Shown: positions 34,967 to 44,086, numbered from the stretch's first letter. The stretch is DNA of 64,000 nucleotides from Zooshikella sp050749885 (GCF_050749885.1 NZ_JBOIUB010000002.1:186001-250000); one strand, 5' to 3'. Program-made: numbers and translations. Notes: generated by a model not told the origin, from the sequence alone.

Positions 34967-35312
34967 TATTATTCTCCCAAGCAGGATCGCCCATTATTCT
35001 TTTAATACGGGGCTATTATTATTGAACAACTTTTATACGACAATTATCGTCAATCCATGCAACGCACATTTAACCTGCAAATGCGGTGAGAAACAATATT
35101 TTCTTGAAGAGATCGTTAGCGAATAGCTGAAGTTTCAGGAGAATAAAAACCTACGAAGTGTGTTAGTCACTTCAATACACTGGATTTAGTATTTATGTGC
35201 TTTACTAATTTTTCATTGATTGAAGATGGCTTATTTAAAGTGAAAAGCGCCTAGTGTTTGTATCTAACAGAGGGGCTATGTTCTCAGTTATTATGTATTT
35301 AGTTTAGTACTG
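34967..35312. other. Intergenic region, no gene seen
   Basis: This 346-bp gap separates the aquaglyceroporin and NTF2-like genes. A 6-bp inverted repeat GAAGTG/CACTTC at 35155-35173 is the only symmetry noted. No terminator with a T-run or RNA gene was found. Confidence 0.45.
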
Positions 35313-35717
35313 TTATGAGTCACTGAGTTCATTAGGATCAAACGAATGATGCATGTGACGAATTTTCCACGCTCCACTGTCACGCTCTAGAACATACGTC
35401 GTTCTTACTCCTGGATAGGGTTTTGAGGAATACCGAAGCATTGCGGTAATGCACGCCATATCACTGGTAATAAACACACGAACATTTTCGCGAATCAAGC
35501 TCCCAATATCGCCATGTTGAAAGAAATTAGCGACCTTATCTTCATGAGCCTTGTAGTTACTGGAGTCACAGTTAGCGTGATTGTCAAAGAAAACGACGCC
35601 ATTATCAGAGACATGTAGTGACCGAAACTTATCAATATTTCTATTATAAAAACTCTGATCATACTCATCCATGAGCTGCTTGAATGGTTGAAGAGACTTC
35701 TCATCAGTCACTTCCAT
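35313..35717 (-). CDS. NTF2/SnoaL-like fold protein
   Basis: This 134-residue protein has a predicted alpha+beta NTF2-like cone fold (DUF4440-type): a first helix with DEYDQSFYNRNIDKFRSL, VVFFDNHAN, VFITSDMACITAMLRY, and a final YVLERDSGAWKIRHMHHSF with the W-K-I-x-H-x-H-S pattern common to such proteins. They include ketosteroid-isomerase-like and calcium/calmodulin-kinase association domains, so function cannot be assigned. AGGAGG sits about 11 nt before the ATG. Confidence 0.7.
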   Translation of the reverse strand: MEVTDEKSLQPFKQLMDEYDQSFYNRNIDKFRSLHVSDNGVVFFDNHANCDSSNYKAHEDKVANFFQHGDIGSLIRENVRVFITSDMACITAMLRYSSKPYPGVRTTYVLERDSGAWKIRHMHHSFDPNELSDS

Positions 35718-35764
35718 AATCTTTCTACCTCCTAGCCATTAAGCTGTATATTTATACAGTATAC

Positions 35765-36436
35765 CTAAAATTGTACATCCGTTGTCACATGTTGACCACG
35801 TTTGATGTGGATAGGGGCCAATCGTACCTCATTACGGATATCCGTTAATCTTAAAGTAAAAGGACCTTGACCAAAGCGGGCACGGCGAACAAATATATTG
35901 TAAGGTTTTCGTTGTAACTCAAACCATTGACCCTGACCATTACGTAAAGCAACTGAGTGAACAGGGAACTTATGATTTAGTACAGTCAACGCTAAAAAAC
36001 GTCCCCCCGTACCTTTTGTAAACTTAACTTGTATATTACCAATGACATTACCAGGAATGAACCGCCAACGTACTGGTACTCGCCCTTGTCGCAATTCTGC
36101 TACCTGTTGAAAGGCTTGCTTACTTAAATCTAACCCTCCTGGCTTACATCCTGGGCAACGATCAACCACGCGCACGATCGCTTTTCCCTTTGGGCCTTCC
36201 ACTTCAATAAAGGCACCACAACTATTTGAACGCTGATAATCACGGTTATTTAATGCAACGACATTGAGATTCTGAGGGGAGGGGGAAAAGCCACAATTGC
36301 CAGTACCATTCGCATGATAATAACTTGCTTGGCCTGTATACGATTGATTAAACCAAGCATTTGCCTGTGACTGATTTACAGTAAACATCAAAAATAGTAG
36401 TGACACGTAGCTCAAACACTGTCGTATTCCAAACAT
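35765..36436 (-). CDS. Bacterial expansin (EXLX1/YoaJ-like)
   Basis: This 223-residue exported protein has a signal peptide (residues 1-26) and two expansin domains. D1 is a six-stranded double-psi barrel with TGQASYYHANG, EVEGPKGKAIVRVVDRCPGC and the LDLSKQAF Asp; D2 begins about residue 126 with GNIQVKFTKGTGGRFLALTVLNHKFPV. It closely matches Bacillus EXLX1 in the GPKGK and HKFPV segments. Expansins loosen plant cell wall or cellulose without hydrolysis. It is transcribed divergently from gspD, and probably uses the type II system. The four Cys near CGFS, NSCG and RCPGC may be disulphide-linked. Confidence 0.9.
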   Translation of the reverse strand: MFGIRQCLSYVSLLFLMFTVNQSQANAWFNQSYTGQASYYHANGTGNCGFSPSPQNLNVVALNNRDYQRSNSCGAFIEVEGPKGKAIVRVVDRCPGCKPGGLDLSKQAFQQVAELRQGRVPVRWRFIPGNVIGNIQVKFTKGTGGRFLALTVLNHKFPVHSVALRNGQGQWFELQRKPYNIFVRRARFGQGPFTLRLTDIRNEVRLAPIHIKRGQHVTTDVQF

Positions 36437-36572
36437 TCAATACCCCGCAACACCAACACTGACTTATTGGCTATACCAGAACCTTATTGCTAACCTGAAA
36501 ACAATGGCTTATCCAGGCAATACCCTGACGAAATGAAGTGCAGCATGTTACTGGTAAAGGGTATGTAGTGCT

Positions 36573-38519
36573 ATGAAGTTGTGTATTTTGAAGTTTTTTT
36601 GCGTGTTAGTTGTTGCATTTTTTGTGATCAACCCTTCAGTCGTGTTTCCTGCAGATACTGATGAAGCAAACAGTAGTGAAGCGGTGACCATCAATATGCA
36701 AGATACCGATATACGCACATTTATTAAGTGGATTGCTGAGCGTACCGCTAAAAACTTTGTCATTGATCCGAGAGTAAAAGGCAAAATAAATGTTATTTCT
36801 CATGAGGCATTAACGCCAGAAGAAGCCTATCAAGTTTTTTTATCTGTCCTACAAGTACATAACTTTACTGCTGTAACATCAGGACAAGTGATAAAAATTA
36901 TTCCTGATACACAGGCCAAACATTCTGCGCTTCCCATGATTGATAAACTACCTGCCACACCTCAACGTGATCAGATGGTAGTACGTGTACTCAAACCTAA
37001 AAATATCGCCGCCGATAAACTTGCCAGTTTACTAAAACCGTTTATTCCCCAATCTGGTCTGCTTGTCGCCTACCCAGAAAGCAATGCGTTAATTCTGTCT
37101 GACAGAATGGCGAATATCGACCAGCTACTCAAAATTATTCAGCATATTGACCAAGAAGGTGGACTTGATGTTGAGATTATTACACTGAAACATGCTGAAG
37201 CTAAGGCTATTGTGGGTATATTAACTAATTTAGTGCCTAAAGGGGGAGGGCCTAACACATCCAAGGCATTAGGGGTCAGTTTTGCTGCAGATGACCGAAC
37301 CAATAGTATTCTGCTTGTAGGTGAACAAGTTAAAAAGCAGCAATTAAAAAATGTGATTACTTTGCTTGATAAACCCCAAACGGGGAGTGGTGATACTGAA
37401 GTGGTGTATCTTTATTATCTTAAAGCTTCAGAAGTCGCCCCTATACTGCAAAACCTGGCAGGTGGTTTTAAAAAAGAACAAAAAAATATTGGTATTGAAC
37501 GCGCGGAAATATCTATTCAGGCTAACGACAGCACTAATGCACTAATCATCACCGCACCTCCTCCCTTAATGGTAAAATTCAAGAGTGTTGTACGTAAGCT
37601 CGATATTCGGCGCGCCCAAGTTATGGTCGAAGCCCTTATTGTTGAGGTGGGAGAAGAAACCAGTCATGAATTAGGTATTCAGTGGAATACGGCACCTGGC
37701 GCTTTAAATAATGAAGGCGTGTTTGGCGGAATACGTAATGCCCTCAGTAATATTGAATCCTTAGATGCTTTTCCTGGCGATCCTGTTAGCCTCCGTTCCG
37801 GGCTATCACTAGGCATTTATCATAATGGTTCACTGCGTGCCCTTATTCGCGCACTGCAAACTGATGACGCCGTAAATATCTTATCAACGCCAACAGTATC
37901 AACGCTGGATAATGAAACAGCTAAAATCACGGTGGGGCAGAACGTGCCTTTTGTGACAGGCCGTTCAACCAGTGAATCATCCAGTACGACAAATCCTTTC
38001 CAGACAATCGAACGTAAGGATGTGGGTATTCAGTTGGAAATCACCCCCCAAATCAATGAAGGTGATGCAGTAACCCTTGAGGTATTTCAAGAAATCTCCA
38101 GTGTCACGGACTCCACTCAAGCGTCCGATATTATTACCAATCAACGTTCCATTAAAACTCGTGTGTTGGTCGAAAGTGGCACTATTCTCGTCATAGGGGG
38201 ATTAATCAGTGATGAACAGGAAGAGGACGAAATCAAAGTACCCTTTTTAGGTGATCTGCCCATCATTGGCTATTTGTTTAAAAGCGAACGCACCAAAAAA
38301 TCCAAACGTAACCTGATGGTATTTCTTCGACCAACGATTATTCAAAACAAACAGCAGGTTAGTCATATAACTCATACGCGCTATCACAATCTGAAATCAA
38401 ACAACCGCTCTTTTCAACAGCGGCTAAATGAGGTGTTTAAACGTTTTGAAGCATCCCGGTTTGGTAATGCCCATAGAAGTTATCCTGATTCCGCCGTTAA
38501 ACCGAATAATAAGCCATGA
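36573..38519 (+). CDS. gspD: Type II secretion system secretin GspD
   Basis: This 648-residue outer-membrane secretin has a signal peptide (residues 1-26), N0 (VTINMQDTDIRTFIKWIAERTAKNFVIDP) and N1-N3 domains with the recurrent LxLxxAxA-x-x-I patterns. The C-terminal secretin domain starts at about residue 340 and contains VGQNVPFVTG, VTLEVFQEISSV and VPFLGDLPIIGYLFKS. The C-terminal extension beyond the barrel is about 60 residues. It forms the pore of the T2SS. It is the first gene of gspDELM, with a 4-nt overlap to gspE. Confidence 0.95.
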   Translation: MKLCILKFFCVLVVAFFVINPSVVFPADTDEANSSEAVTINMQDTDIRTFIKWIAERTAKNFVIDPRVKGKINVISHEALTPEEAYQVFLSVLQVHNFTAVTSGQVIKIIPDTQAKHSALPMIDKLPATPQRDQMVVRVLKPKNIAADKLASLLKPFIPQSGLLVAYPESNALILSDRMANIDQLLKIIQHIDQEGGLDVEIITLKHAEAKAIVGILTNLVPKGGGPNTSKALGVSFAADDRTNSILLVGEQVKKQQLKNVITLLDKPQTGSGDTEVVYLYYLKASEVAPILQNLAGGFKKEQKNIGIERAEISIQANDSTNALIITAPPPLMVKFKSVVRKLDIRRAQVMVEALIVEVGEETSHELGIQWNTAPGALNNEGVFGGIRNALSNIESLDAFPGDPVSLRSGLSLGIYHNGSLRALIRALQTDDAVNILSTPTVSTLDNETAKITVGQNVPFVTGRSTSESSSTTNPFQTIERKDVGIQLEITPQINEGDAVTLEVFQEISSVTDSTQASDIITNQRSIKTRVLVESGTILVIGGLISDEQEEDEIKVPFLGDLPIIGYLFKSERTKKSKRNLMVFLRPTIIQNKQQVSHITHTRYHNLKSNNRSFQQRLNEVFKRFEASRFGNAHRSYPDSAVKPNNKP

Positions 38520-40048
38520 TTCATTGTAATATCGATCTAGAAACACTATCTGGTAGCACTCAAGATCCCGTTGTACCTTACAGCTATGCGAAACGACATG
38601 GCGTGTTGCTTATTCCACAAAACGAAGCACCACCATTATTATGTACTTATAAATCCTTTTTATGTCCTGCTGTACACAGTGAACTACTGCGTATTGCTAT
38701 CACCGAATTAAAGCTATACCCCTTACAATATGCACAGGTTTCAGAAGCCAATTTCACTGCACTACTGAGTCAACTATACCAAGGTCCTGCGGAAAGCCGT
38801 GAAGCCATGGAAGAGCTGGGTGATGATGTCGATTTAGCTCAGCTGGCAGATCAAGTGCCAGAAAGTGAAGATCTTCTTGAGCAACAAGATGATGCACCCA
38901 TTATTCGTTTAATAAACGCAGTATTAACTCAAGCTATACATGAGCAAGCCTCCGATATTCATATCGAGACTTTTGAAAAAAGAGTTGTCATTCGTTTTCG
39001 GGTTGATGGCGTCATGCGGAAAATTCTTGAGCCTAAACGACAGTTAGCGCCTTTACTCATTTCCCGCATCAAAGTCATGGCTAAGTTGGATATAGCGGAA
39101 AAGCGAATTCCCCAGGATGGCCGTATTTCGCTGAAAATCGCAGGGCGTGAAGTTGATATCCGGGTTTCAACGCTACCAGCAACCACCAATGAACGTATTG
39201 TTCTTCGCTTACTGGATAAACAGGCAGGTCGGTTAGATATCAATAACCTTGGCTTAGAAAAACAACCCTTTCAGGCATTTAGTCAATTACTGCATGCGCC
39301 ACATGGCATTATTCTGGTAACAGGTCCTACAGGTTCAGGTAAAACAACGACACTTTATTCCGCTCTGAGCACACTCAATACTGAAAGCCGGACTATTTTA
39401 ACCGTGGAAGACCCTATCGAGTATTATCTTGAAGGTGTAGGTCAGACCCAGGTGAATCCAAAAACGGATATGACATTTGCGCGGGGATTACGCTCAATCT
39501 TACGGCAAGACCCTGATGTGGTTATGGTGGGTGAAATTCGTGATGGCGAAACAGCACATATTGCAGTCCAAGCCAGCTTAACAGGACACTTAGTGTTATC
39601 AACCTTACACACTAACACGGCAGTAGGTGCGATTGCTCGATTACGAGACATGGGTATTGAATCATTTCTACTGGCGACCAGTTTAATTGGCTTAATCGCT
39701 CAGCGGCTGGTGAGACGGTTGTGTGATCATTGCAAGCAACAACAGCCGGCATCGCCTTTGGCACGAGAACAGTTTGGTCTTACTGATAATGCGGCACCTT
39801 TTTTACTTTTCACTCCTGCAGGCTGTGATCAGTGTAATATGTCAGGTTTCCGGGGACGTCTCGCTATTTACGAAGTTATTGTAGTTGATCATGTACTGCA
39901 AAAAATGATTTACGAACAAGCTGCAGAACAAGAAATGCAAGCTTATGCGCATCAACATAGCCTATCAATCAGAGATGATGGTTTAGGTAAAGTACAGCAG
40001 GGAATTACAACGCTTGAAGAAGTTATGCGAGTAACACAGGACCGTTAA
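38516..40048 (+). CDS. gspE: Type II secretion ATPase GspE
   Basis: This 510-residue cytosolic ATPase drives pseudopilus assembly. Walker A is GPTGSGKTTTL (about residues 268-278); an Asp box follows in ILTVEDPIEYYL, then Walker B in LRSILRQDPDVVMVGEIRDGE and the His box THTNTA. A four-Cys zinc motif (CDHC and CDQC) lies near residue 410-450, as in GspE. The N-terminal arm should bind GspL. The ATG overlaps the gspD stop (ATGA). Confidence 0.95.
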   Translation: MIHCNIDLETLSGSTQDPVVPYSYAKRHGVLLIPQNEAPPLLCTYKSFLCPAVHSELLRIAITELKLYPLQYAQVSEANFTALLSQLYQGPAESREAMEELGDDVDLAQLADQVPESEDLLEQQDDAPIIRLINAVLTQAIHEQASDIHIETFEKRVVIRFRVDGVMRKILEPKRQLAPLLISRIKVMAKLDIAEKRIPQDGRISLKIAGREVDIRVSTLPATTNERIVLRLLDKQAGRLDINNLGLEKQPFQAFSQLLHAPHGIILVTGPTGSGKTTTLYSALSTLNTESRTILTVEDPIEYYLEGVGQTQVNPKTDMTFARGLRSILRQDPDVVMVGEIRDGETAHIAVQASLTGHLVLSTLHTNTAVGAIARLRDMGIESFLLATSLIGLIAQRLVRRLCDHCKQQQPASPLAREQFGLTDNAAPFLLFTPAGCDQCNMSGFRGRLAIYEVIVVDHVLQKMIYEQAAEQEMQAYAHQHSLSIRDDGLGKVQQGITTLEEVMRVTQDR

Positions 40049-40054
40049 TGTATT

Positions 40055-41197
40055 ATGAGCAGGCTTTTTATTCGTTTTTCTTCGCAGACACAGCCATTCA
40101 ATGAACTCATTGAACAACCCATATCTTACGCTATTTATGATCGACATGATAAACAATTACAATCTAGCCAATGCCGGTTAACCGAAATAAATGAAAACAT
40201 AAACTTAACCGTCATTAAAGAAACAATTGTATTTTTTCCCTTAGTGCATACTGTTGTCTGGTTTAGTGAACCTCCCTCCAAAAACATAAAGCACAATATT
40301 CAAGCAGCACCTTTTTTAATTGAAGAAAAATTATGTGGCACACTTGAACAATATGCCTTCGCCATACATTATGCCGAAAATAAAAGCTATTTATGTATCT
40401 GTGCAATCGAAAAAAATACCCTCGAACAACTTTTATCCTTGTTGACTACACTCCCAAACTGCACAGTATTACCTGAGGTCCCCTTTACCTGTCTTTTAGG
40501 GTGGCAGCTGATTCAATTAAATAACAGTTATATTTTAAACTGCAGTAAAGGGTTTACCTGTTTACCTAATGATAAACAGCTCTTAAGCTTGTTTGGTGAA
40601 TTAGAAAACACAGTTCCAGTTATTCTTGACGATCATGAGTATTTCCAACAGCTAGTGGAAATGTACTTTAGGCACCGATCAACGTTAATTAAACCTTTTA
40701 GCGGTGAGAGTACTGTAGCACCATCACTTATACGTCAGTTTCGTGCATCACTGGTCGCTACACTCATTGTTTTGATCGCTATTACGGGTTTTAATTACTG
40801 GCAAGCGCATCAAATTGGACAAAAAACAGCCGCCCTACAAGATAAAATCACACAATTTACCCAAAAACTTTTTCCTGGTCTTGAGCTTACAGAGCCAAAG
40901 TTACAGCTAGAGCGACTTCTTAACCGCAGAAGTCCCAAGAAGCAACCCCTTTTTGTCCTGTTGAAGCATATTCAACAAACCATTACGCAACTTCCTAAAA
41001 CCAGTGTTTCACTTCAATCAATAAATTTCCATGAAGACCGAGGCATTAATGTAGTATTACAAGCAAGTACTATTAACACCATTGATCAGTTTATTGAAAA
41101 CGCCAGCAAGCAACAAAATATCTCTATTGAATTAAAGTCGGCTAACCAACAAAATGAAGGTGTAAAAGCCATCGTTTTTATGAGTATGTTATTATGA
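40055..41197 (+). CDS. gspL: Type II secretion protein GspL
   Basis: This 380-residue bitopic protein has an N-terminal cytoplasmic actin-like domain (about residues 1-225), one membrane helix (about 232-250, LVATLIVLIAITGFNYW) and a C-terminal periplasmic ferredoxin-like region, the expected GspL layout. The gene sits between gspE and gspM, which supports the call despite low sequence conservation. GspL couples the GspE ATPase to the inner-membrane platform. The start is 6 nt after the gspE stop. Confidence 0.85.
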   Translation: MSRLFIRFSSQTQPFNELIEQPISYAIYDRHDKQLQSSQCRLTEINENINLTVIKETIVFFPLVHTVVWFSEPPSKNIKHNIQAAPFLIEEKLCGTLEQYAFAIHYAENKSYLCICAIEKNTLEQLLSLLTTLPNCTVLPEVPFTCLLGWQLIQLNNSYILNCSKGFTCLPNDKQLLSLFGELENTVPVILDDHEYFQQLVEMYFRHRSTLIKPFSGESTVAPSLIRQFRASLVATLIVLIAITGFNYWQAHQIGQKTAALQDKITQFTQKLFPGLELTEPKLQLERLLNRRSPKKQPLFVLLKHIQQTITQLPKTSVSLQSINFHEDRGINVVLQASTINTIDQFIENASKQQNISIELKSANQQNEGVKAIVFMSMLL

Positions 41198-41664
41198 TTA
41201 AAGCGTACTGGGCAGGGTTTTCTCAACAAGAAAAAAATGCCTTAAAACTCTTAGGTGCTTTTATTTTTATTTATGTTTTAATTGATTATATTATTATGCC
41301 ATCATTTAATGCTGTTGATACCGCTAATAAGGAGTGGCAATACTGGCAAGAAAACGCTAATTATGTTTTACAGCACAAACAGCAGTTAGTAAAAATAAGT
41401 CAACAATTACAGTCAACAGAACAGTTGGTTAGTTTGCCCCAAAAAAGACAACGAATTATCAAACGGGCTGAAGCGTTAAAGCTGACGATTCAACGGGTTG
41501 AGCCATCAGAAGAGCAGCTCACCGTATGGTTTAATAACATCCCTTTTAATGCGAGTATGAATTGGCTTCAACAATTAACACAGCAAGATATGCTCATGGT
41601 TAAAAGTCTTTCTGTAGGCCGTCAGGAAAGCGGAAAAGTAAATATTCGAGTGGTGCTATATTAA
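41194..41664 (+). CDS. gspM: Type II secretion protein GspM
   Basis: This 156-residue inner-membrane protein has one N-terminal helix (about residues 20-36, GAFIFIYVLIDYIIM), a coiled region, and a ferredoxin-like periplasmic domain, as in GspM. Assignment rests on this layout and its overlap with gspL (ATGA). The operon stops here: gspF to gspK are not in the window, so the system is genetically split. Confidence 0.8.
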   Translation: MIKAYWAGFSQQEKNALKLLGAFIFIYVLIDYIIMPSFNAVDTANKEWQYWQENANYVLQHKQQLVKISQQLQSTEQLVSLPQKRQRIIKRAEALKLTIQRVEPSEEQLTVWFNNIPFNASMNWLQQLTQQDMLMVKSLSVGRQESGKVNIRVVLY

Positions 41665-41809
41665 CTTAACAAAAAGGAGATTATTACTTCATCAACTGTC
41701 TGCTTTTTATTAATACAATATTATTTATTAATTATCTAAAGTGTCATATCCGCCGAATACCATACTACCTTCCTAATGATAACTATTGTAAACAAGGAAG
41801 GAATGTATC

Positions 41810-42205
41810 ATGCCAAACCCAGTTACAGGCAATCAAATAATTAACATTGATCCACAAGATAAACTGGTACAAGTTATTGCTTATGCTCAGTCCAGTGGTG
41901 TTCAATCAGTTGTTATTAAGGATTCCAATGGCCGTTCAGTCTTTGAAGCTAAAGGTAAAAGCAGCAGTGGCGGTGAAATAACCCGAATTGGTGAAGGTTC
42001 GTTCCTTTCTGGAGGAAATGGGACATATACCGTAGAATTAACACCCAATGCAGGCATACTTCCTTGTGAGTCAGCCTGCGTCTATAAAGGCTCTCCTTAT
42101 ATTCACTCTTATAGTTTTGCAACAAATGATGGTGGGGCTAATGCGGGAGATAAAGACTTCAACGATTTATATGTAGATATAATCGTTTTTAAAAATAAAG
42201 GGTAA
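41810..42205 (+). CDS. LecB/PA-IIL-like calcium-dependent lectin
   Basis: This 131-residue protein, without a signal peptide, resembles the two-calcium fucose/mannose-binding lectin of Pseudomonas (LecB, PA-IIL). The N-terminal half has VQVIAYAQSSGVQSVVI, comparable to the VTAFANSSGTQTVNV segment of LecB. The calcium loop is GDKDFNDLYVDII with Asp114, Asp116, Asn118 and Asp119 in the D-x-D-x-N-D pattern, and the chain ends in Gly131, which in LecB ligates calcium across the dimer. Differences are Gln for the LecB Asn21 ligand position and an insertion of a few residues with two Cys before the loop. Strong GGAAGGA precedes the ATG. It sits between gspM and gspC. Confidence 0.78.
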   Translation: MPNPVTGNQIINIDPQDKLVQVIAYAQSSGVQSVVIKDSNGRSVFEAKGKSSSGGEITRIGEGSFLSGGNGTYTVELTPNAGILPCESACVYKGSPYIHSYSFATNDGGANAGDKDFNDLYVDIIVFKNKG

Positions 42206-42279
42206 TCTATACCCATAACAATAACGGTGACAGTGAGTGTTTTTGTATTCAATCCATGACTATAAAAACGCTCTTTATT

Positions 42280-42312
42280 AAGCCAGCTTTTAAGTTTATA
42301 GCTGGCTTTTTT
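42280..42312. terminator. Terminator between lectin and gspC genes
   Basis: AAGCCAGCT (42280-42288) pairs with AGCTGGCTT (42300-42308) with an 11-nt loop, followed by T to 42312. It ends the lectin transcript. The opposite strand has AAGCCAGCT then a shorter T-run, so it may be bidirectional with gspC. Confidence 0.88.
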
Positions 42313-42349
42313 AGTATGATTTTTAATGTGATTTTAAAGGGAAAGTCAT

Positions 42350-42976
42350 TTAAAGACTTGAGCGAAGATTGAGTAATCGAGCTCTTATTTTATCTTCCTG
42401 CGTTGTTTTACCTGCAAGATTAAGTGACCCTTGATTTGCTCTGTTTAAATCTGCACTTGACTGATAGGCTAACATTGAGCCTGCTTTTCCACTTTGGTCA
42501 TAATCTGCCATTGCTAAACGCTCCAGACTGCCATTATGGGAAAAAACGATCTGACTTTTATTGATATTTTTAATAATGATACCCGCTTGTATTTCATCAC
42601 CCACTTTAACTAACTTTTCATCATTTTTATTAACTTTAACGACTGCAACGGAATCCGTTTCTTTTGAAGAGTGAAAAACAGCCTCTAATGTAATCGCAAG
42701 CTTCGTTTCTTTAGGCTCTACTTTAGGCATAACTACTTTTTTGTCTTGTGTGACTACACCAAATAAATTGGTTGGAATTTCAGTATTGCTGTAGTTCGGA
42801 GCTTGAATGGTTGTTTCCTGGAAAGAAGTCGTATCCAGTGATGAGCTAATACTAAGTACGGGCGACTGTTCAGCGTTAATAGATATAGCAGAATAAGCAA
42901 AGGTGAGGGCAAGTGAAAAAACGGTCAAAGCAGTAATATAATCTATAATTTTTAGTTTTTTTGATGCTATGAACAT
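42350..42976 (-). CDS. gspC: Type II secretion protein GspC, HR domain form
   Basis: This 208-residue inner-membrane protein has one N-terminal helix (about residues 11-31), then a homology region with NLFGVV, a beta-strand set TLEAVFHSS/SVAVVKVN/EKLVKVGDEIQ and IVFSHNGSLERL, which matches the HR domain that contacts GspD N0. The usual C-terminal PDZ or coiled-coil is absent; the last 50 residues are low-complexity. It is on the opposite strand from gspDELM. No other Gsp gene is near. Confidence 0.8.
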   Translation of the reverse strand: MFIASKKLKIIDYITALTVFSLALTFAYSAISINAEQSPVLSISSSLDTTSFQETTIQAPNYSNTEIPTNLFGVVTQDKKVVMPKVEPKETKLAITLEAVFHSSKETDSVAVVKVNKNDEKLVKVGDEIQAGIIIKNINKSQIVFSHNGSLERLAMADYDQSGKAGSMLAYQSSADLNRANQGSLNLAGKTTQEDKIRARLLNLRSSL

Positions 42977-43114
42977 GATCCATCAACCTCTACAAGTCTT
43001 TTTGATATGACATTTCCCGTCATAAGTGATTGGCGCTCACTATACGGTTTAATAAAGCGCCCTAAAATGCGTAATTCACTCGTTTGTGAAATTAGTCACC
43101 CACCATTACTAATA

Positions 43115-43151
43115 AATTTGAAATATAAAAATTATTTTTATATTTCAAATT
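43115..43151. repeat. Perfect 17-bp inverted repeat with 3-nt centre
   Basis: AATTTGAAATATAAAAA (43115-43131), TTA, then TTTTTATATTTCAAATT (43135-43151) is an exact inverted repeat. It is AT-rich, lies upstream of gspC and downstream of the ThiF-like gene, and could be an operator, a cruciform or a weak terminator. It is unusually long and perfect. Confidence 0.7.
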
Positions 43152-43199
43152 CTAATATACTTACATCACCGGTTAGAACGCTTTAACAAAGCAAGCAAG

Positions 43200-43227
43200 A
43201 GCCACGGTAGGCTAAACCACCGTGGCT
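43200..43227 (-). terminator. Stem-loop downstream of ThiF-like gene
   Basis: AGCCACGGT (43200-43208) and ACCGTGGCT (43219-43227) form a perfect 9-bp, GC-rich stem with a 10-nt loop, 78 nt after the ThiF-like stop. No T-run follows on the minus strand. Confidence 0.45.
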
Positions 43228-43305
43228 AAGGGGAGAATCTGATCCTTCAGAAAATTGAACGACATCATAGATGTGTTTAACTTATCCTTTGGACAAAGTG
43301 GACTG

Positions 43306-44082
43306 TTAGCAAGCGCACTGCATATTTCTATTGAGCTGTAACTTGCGTGTAGACATAGTACGTAAATCGATGGTGAGCAGGGTATTGGTCAGCAGCGTAC
43401 CCAAACCACTAATGAGTTTTATCGCCTCCATGGCCGCCATACAGCCGACTGTACCTGATACAGCGCCAAAAACTGGAAACTCACGTTTCCACAACGGGGG
43501 CGTTTCAGGGTAGATACAGCGTAAACAAGGGGTTTGTCCAGGAATAATTGTGGTCAATTGTGCTTCAAGCTCATACATTGCACACTCAATCAGGGGAATA
43601 CCCTTGGCCAGTGCACCATCATTCATGGCAAATCGTTCGGCAAACAGTGGCGCACAATCAATAACCAAGTCAGCCTCAGCCATAATTGTTGTGCAGTTTT
43701 CTGAACTAATATTTTCATCAAAAGCCTGAATATCTAATCTAGGGTTTAATTGCAGCAACCTTTCTTTCGCTGAAGCTACCCGAGATCGACCAAGTCCTTC
43801 ATAAGTCATCAAAATCTGTCGATTGAGATCTGAAGGTTTAATTTGTCCCCCATGCGCCAGCACTAATTTGCCGATACCTGCAGCCGCAAGTTGGTAGGCA
43901 ACAATAGAGCCTAATCCTCCCACGCGGGAAATCAGCACAGAGGTAGACTTTAATTTTTGTTGTCCTGGCTCACCAAAACCTGGTGTCCACATCTGCCACT
44001 CATAGATAGCTTGTTCTTCAGGTGTAAGCGGGGACAGTGTGTCATGCTTAAGTGGCGGCATATCAATAATTTCTTGCTGCAT
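43306..44082 (-). CDS. ThiF/MoeB family adenylyltransferase
   Basis: This 258-residue E1-like enzyme adenylates the C-terminal Gly-Gly of a ubiquitin-like sulfur carrier. Visible are the ATP loop SRVGGLGSIVAYQLAAAGIGKLVL, SDLNRQILM, the conserved Arg in GRSRVASAKERL, DCAPLFAERFAMND and the zinc-type CLRC. AVSGTVGCMAAMEAIKLI is the family segment around the catalytic loop. The C-terminus ends MQCAC, so the second zinc pair is C-x-C rather than C-x-x-C. It lies 4 nt after the MoaD-like gene, so the two act together. Confidence 0.87.
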   Translation of the reverse strand: MQQEIIDMPPLKHDTLSPLTPEEQAIYEWQMWTPGFGEPGQQKLKSTSVLISRVGGLGSIVAYQLAAAGIGKLVLAHGGQIKPSDLNRQILMTYEGLGRSRVASAKERLLQLNPRLDIQAFDENISSENCTTIMAEADLVIDCAPLFAERFAMNDGALAKGIPLIECAMYELEAQLTTIIPGQTPCLRCIYPETPPLWKREFPVFGAVSGTVGCMAAMEAIKLISGLGTLLTNTLLTIDLRTMSTRKLQLNRNMQCAC

Positions 44083-44086
44083 CGCA

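Larger units (their letters stand above)
42977..43305. other. Intergenic region with two strong inverted repeats
   Basis: This 329-bp spacer lies between gspC (5' flank) and the ThiF-like gene (3' flank). It contains the perfect 17-bp inverted repeat at 43115-43151 and a 9-bp stem at 43200-43227. No gene was found. Confidence 0.6.
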
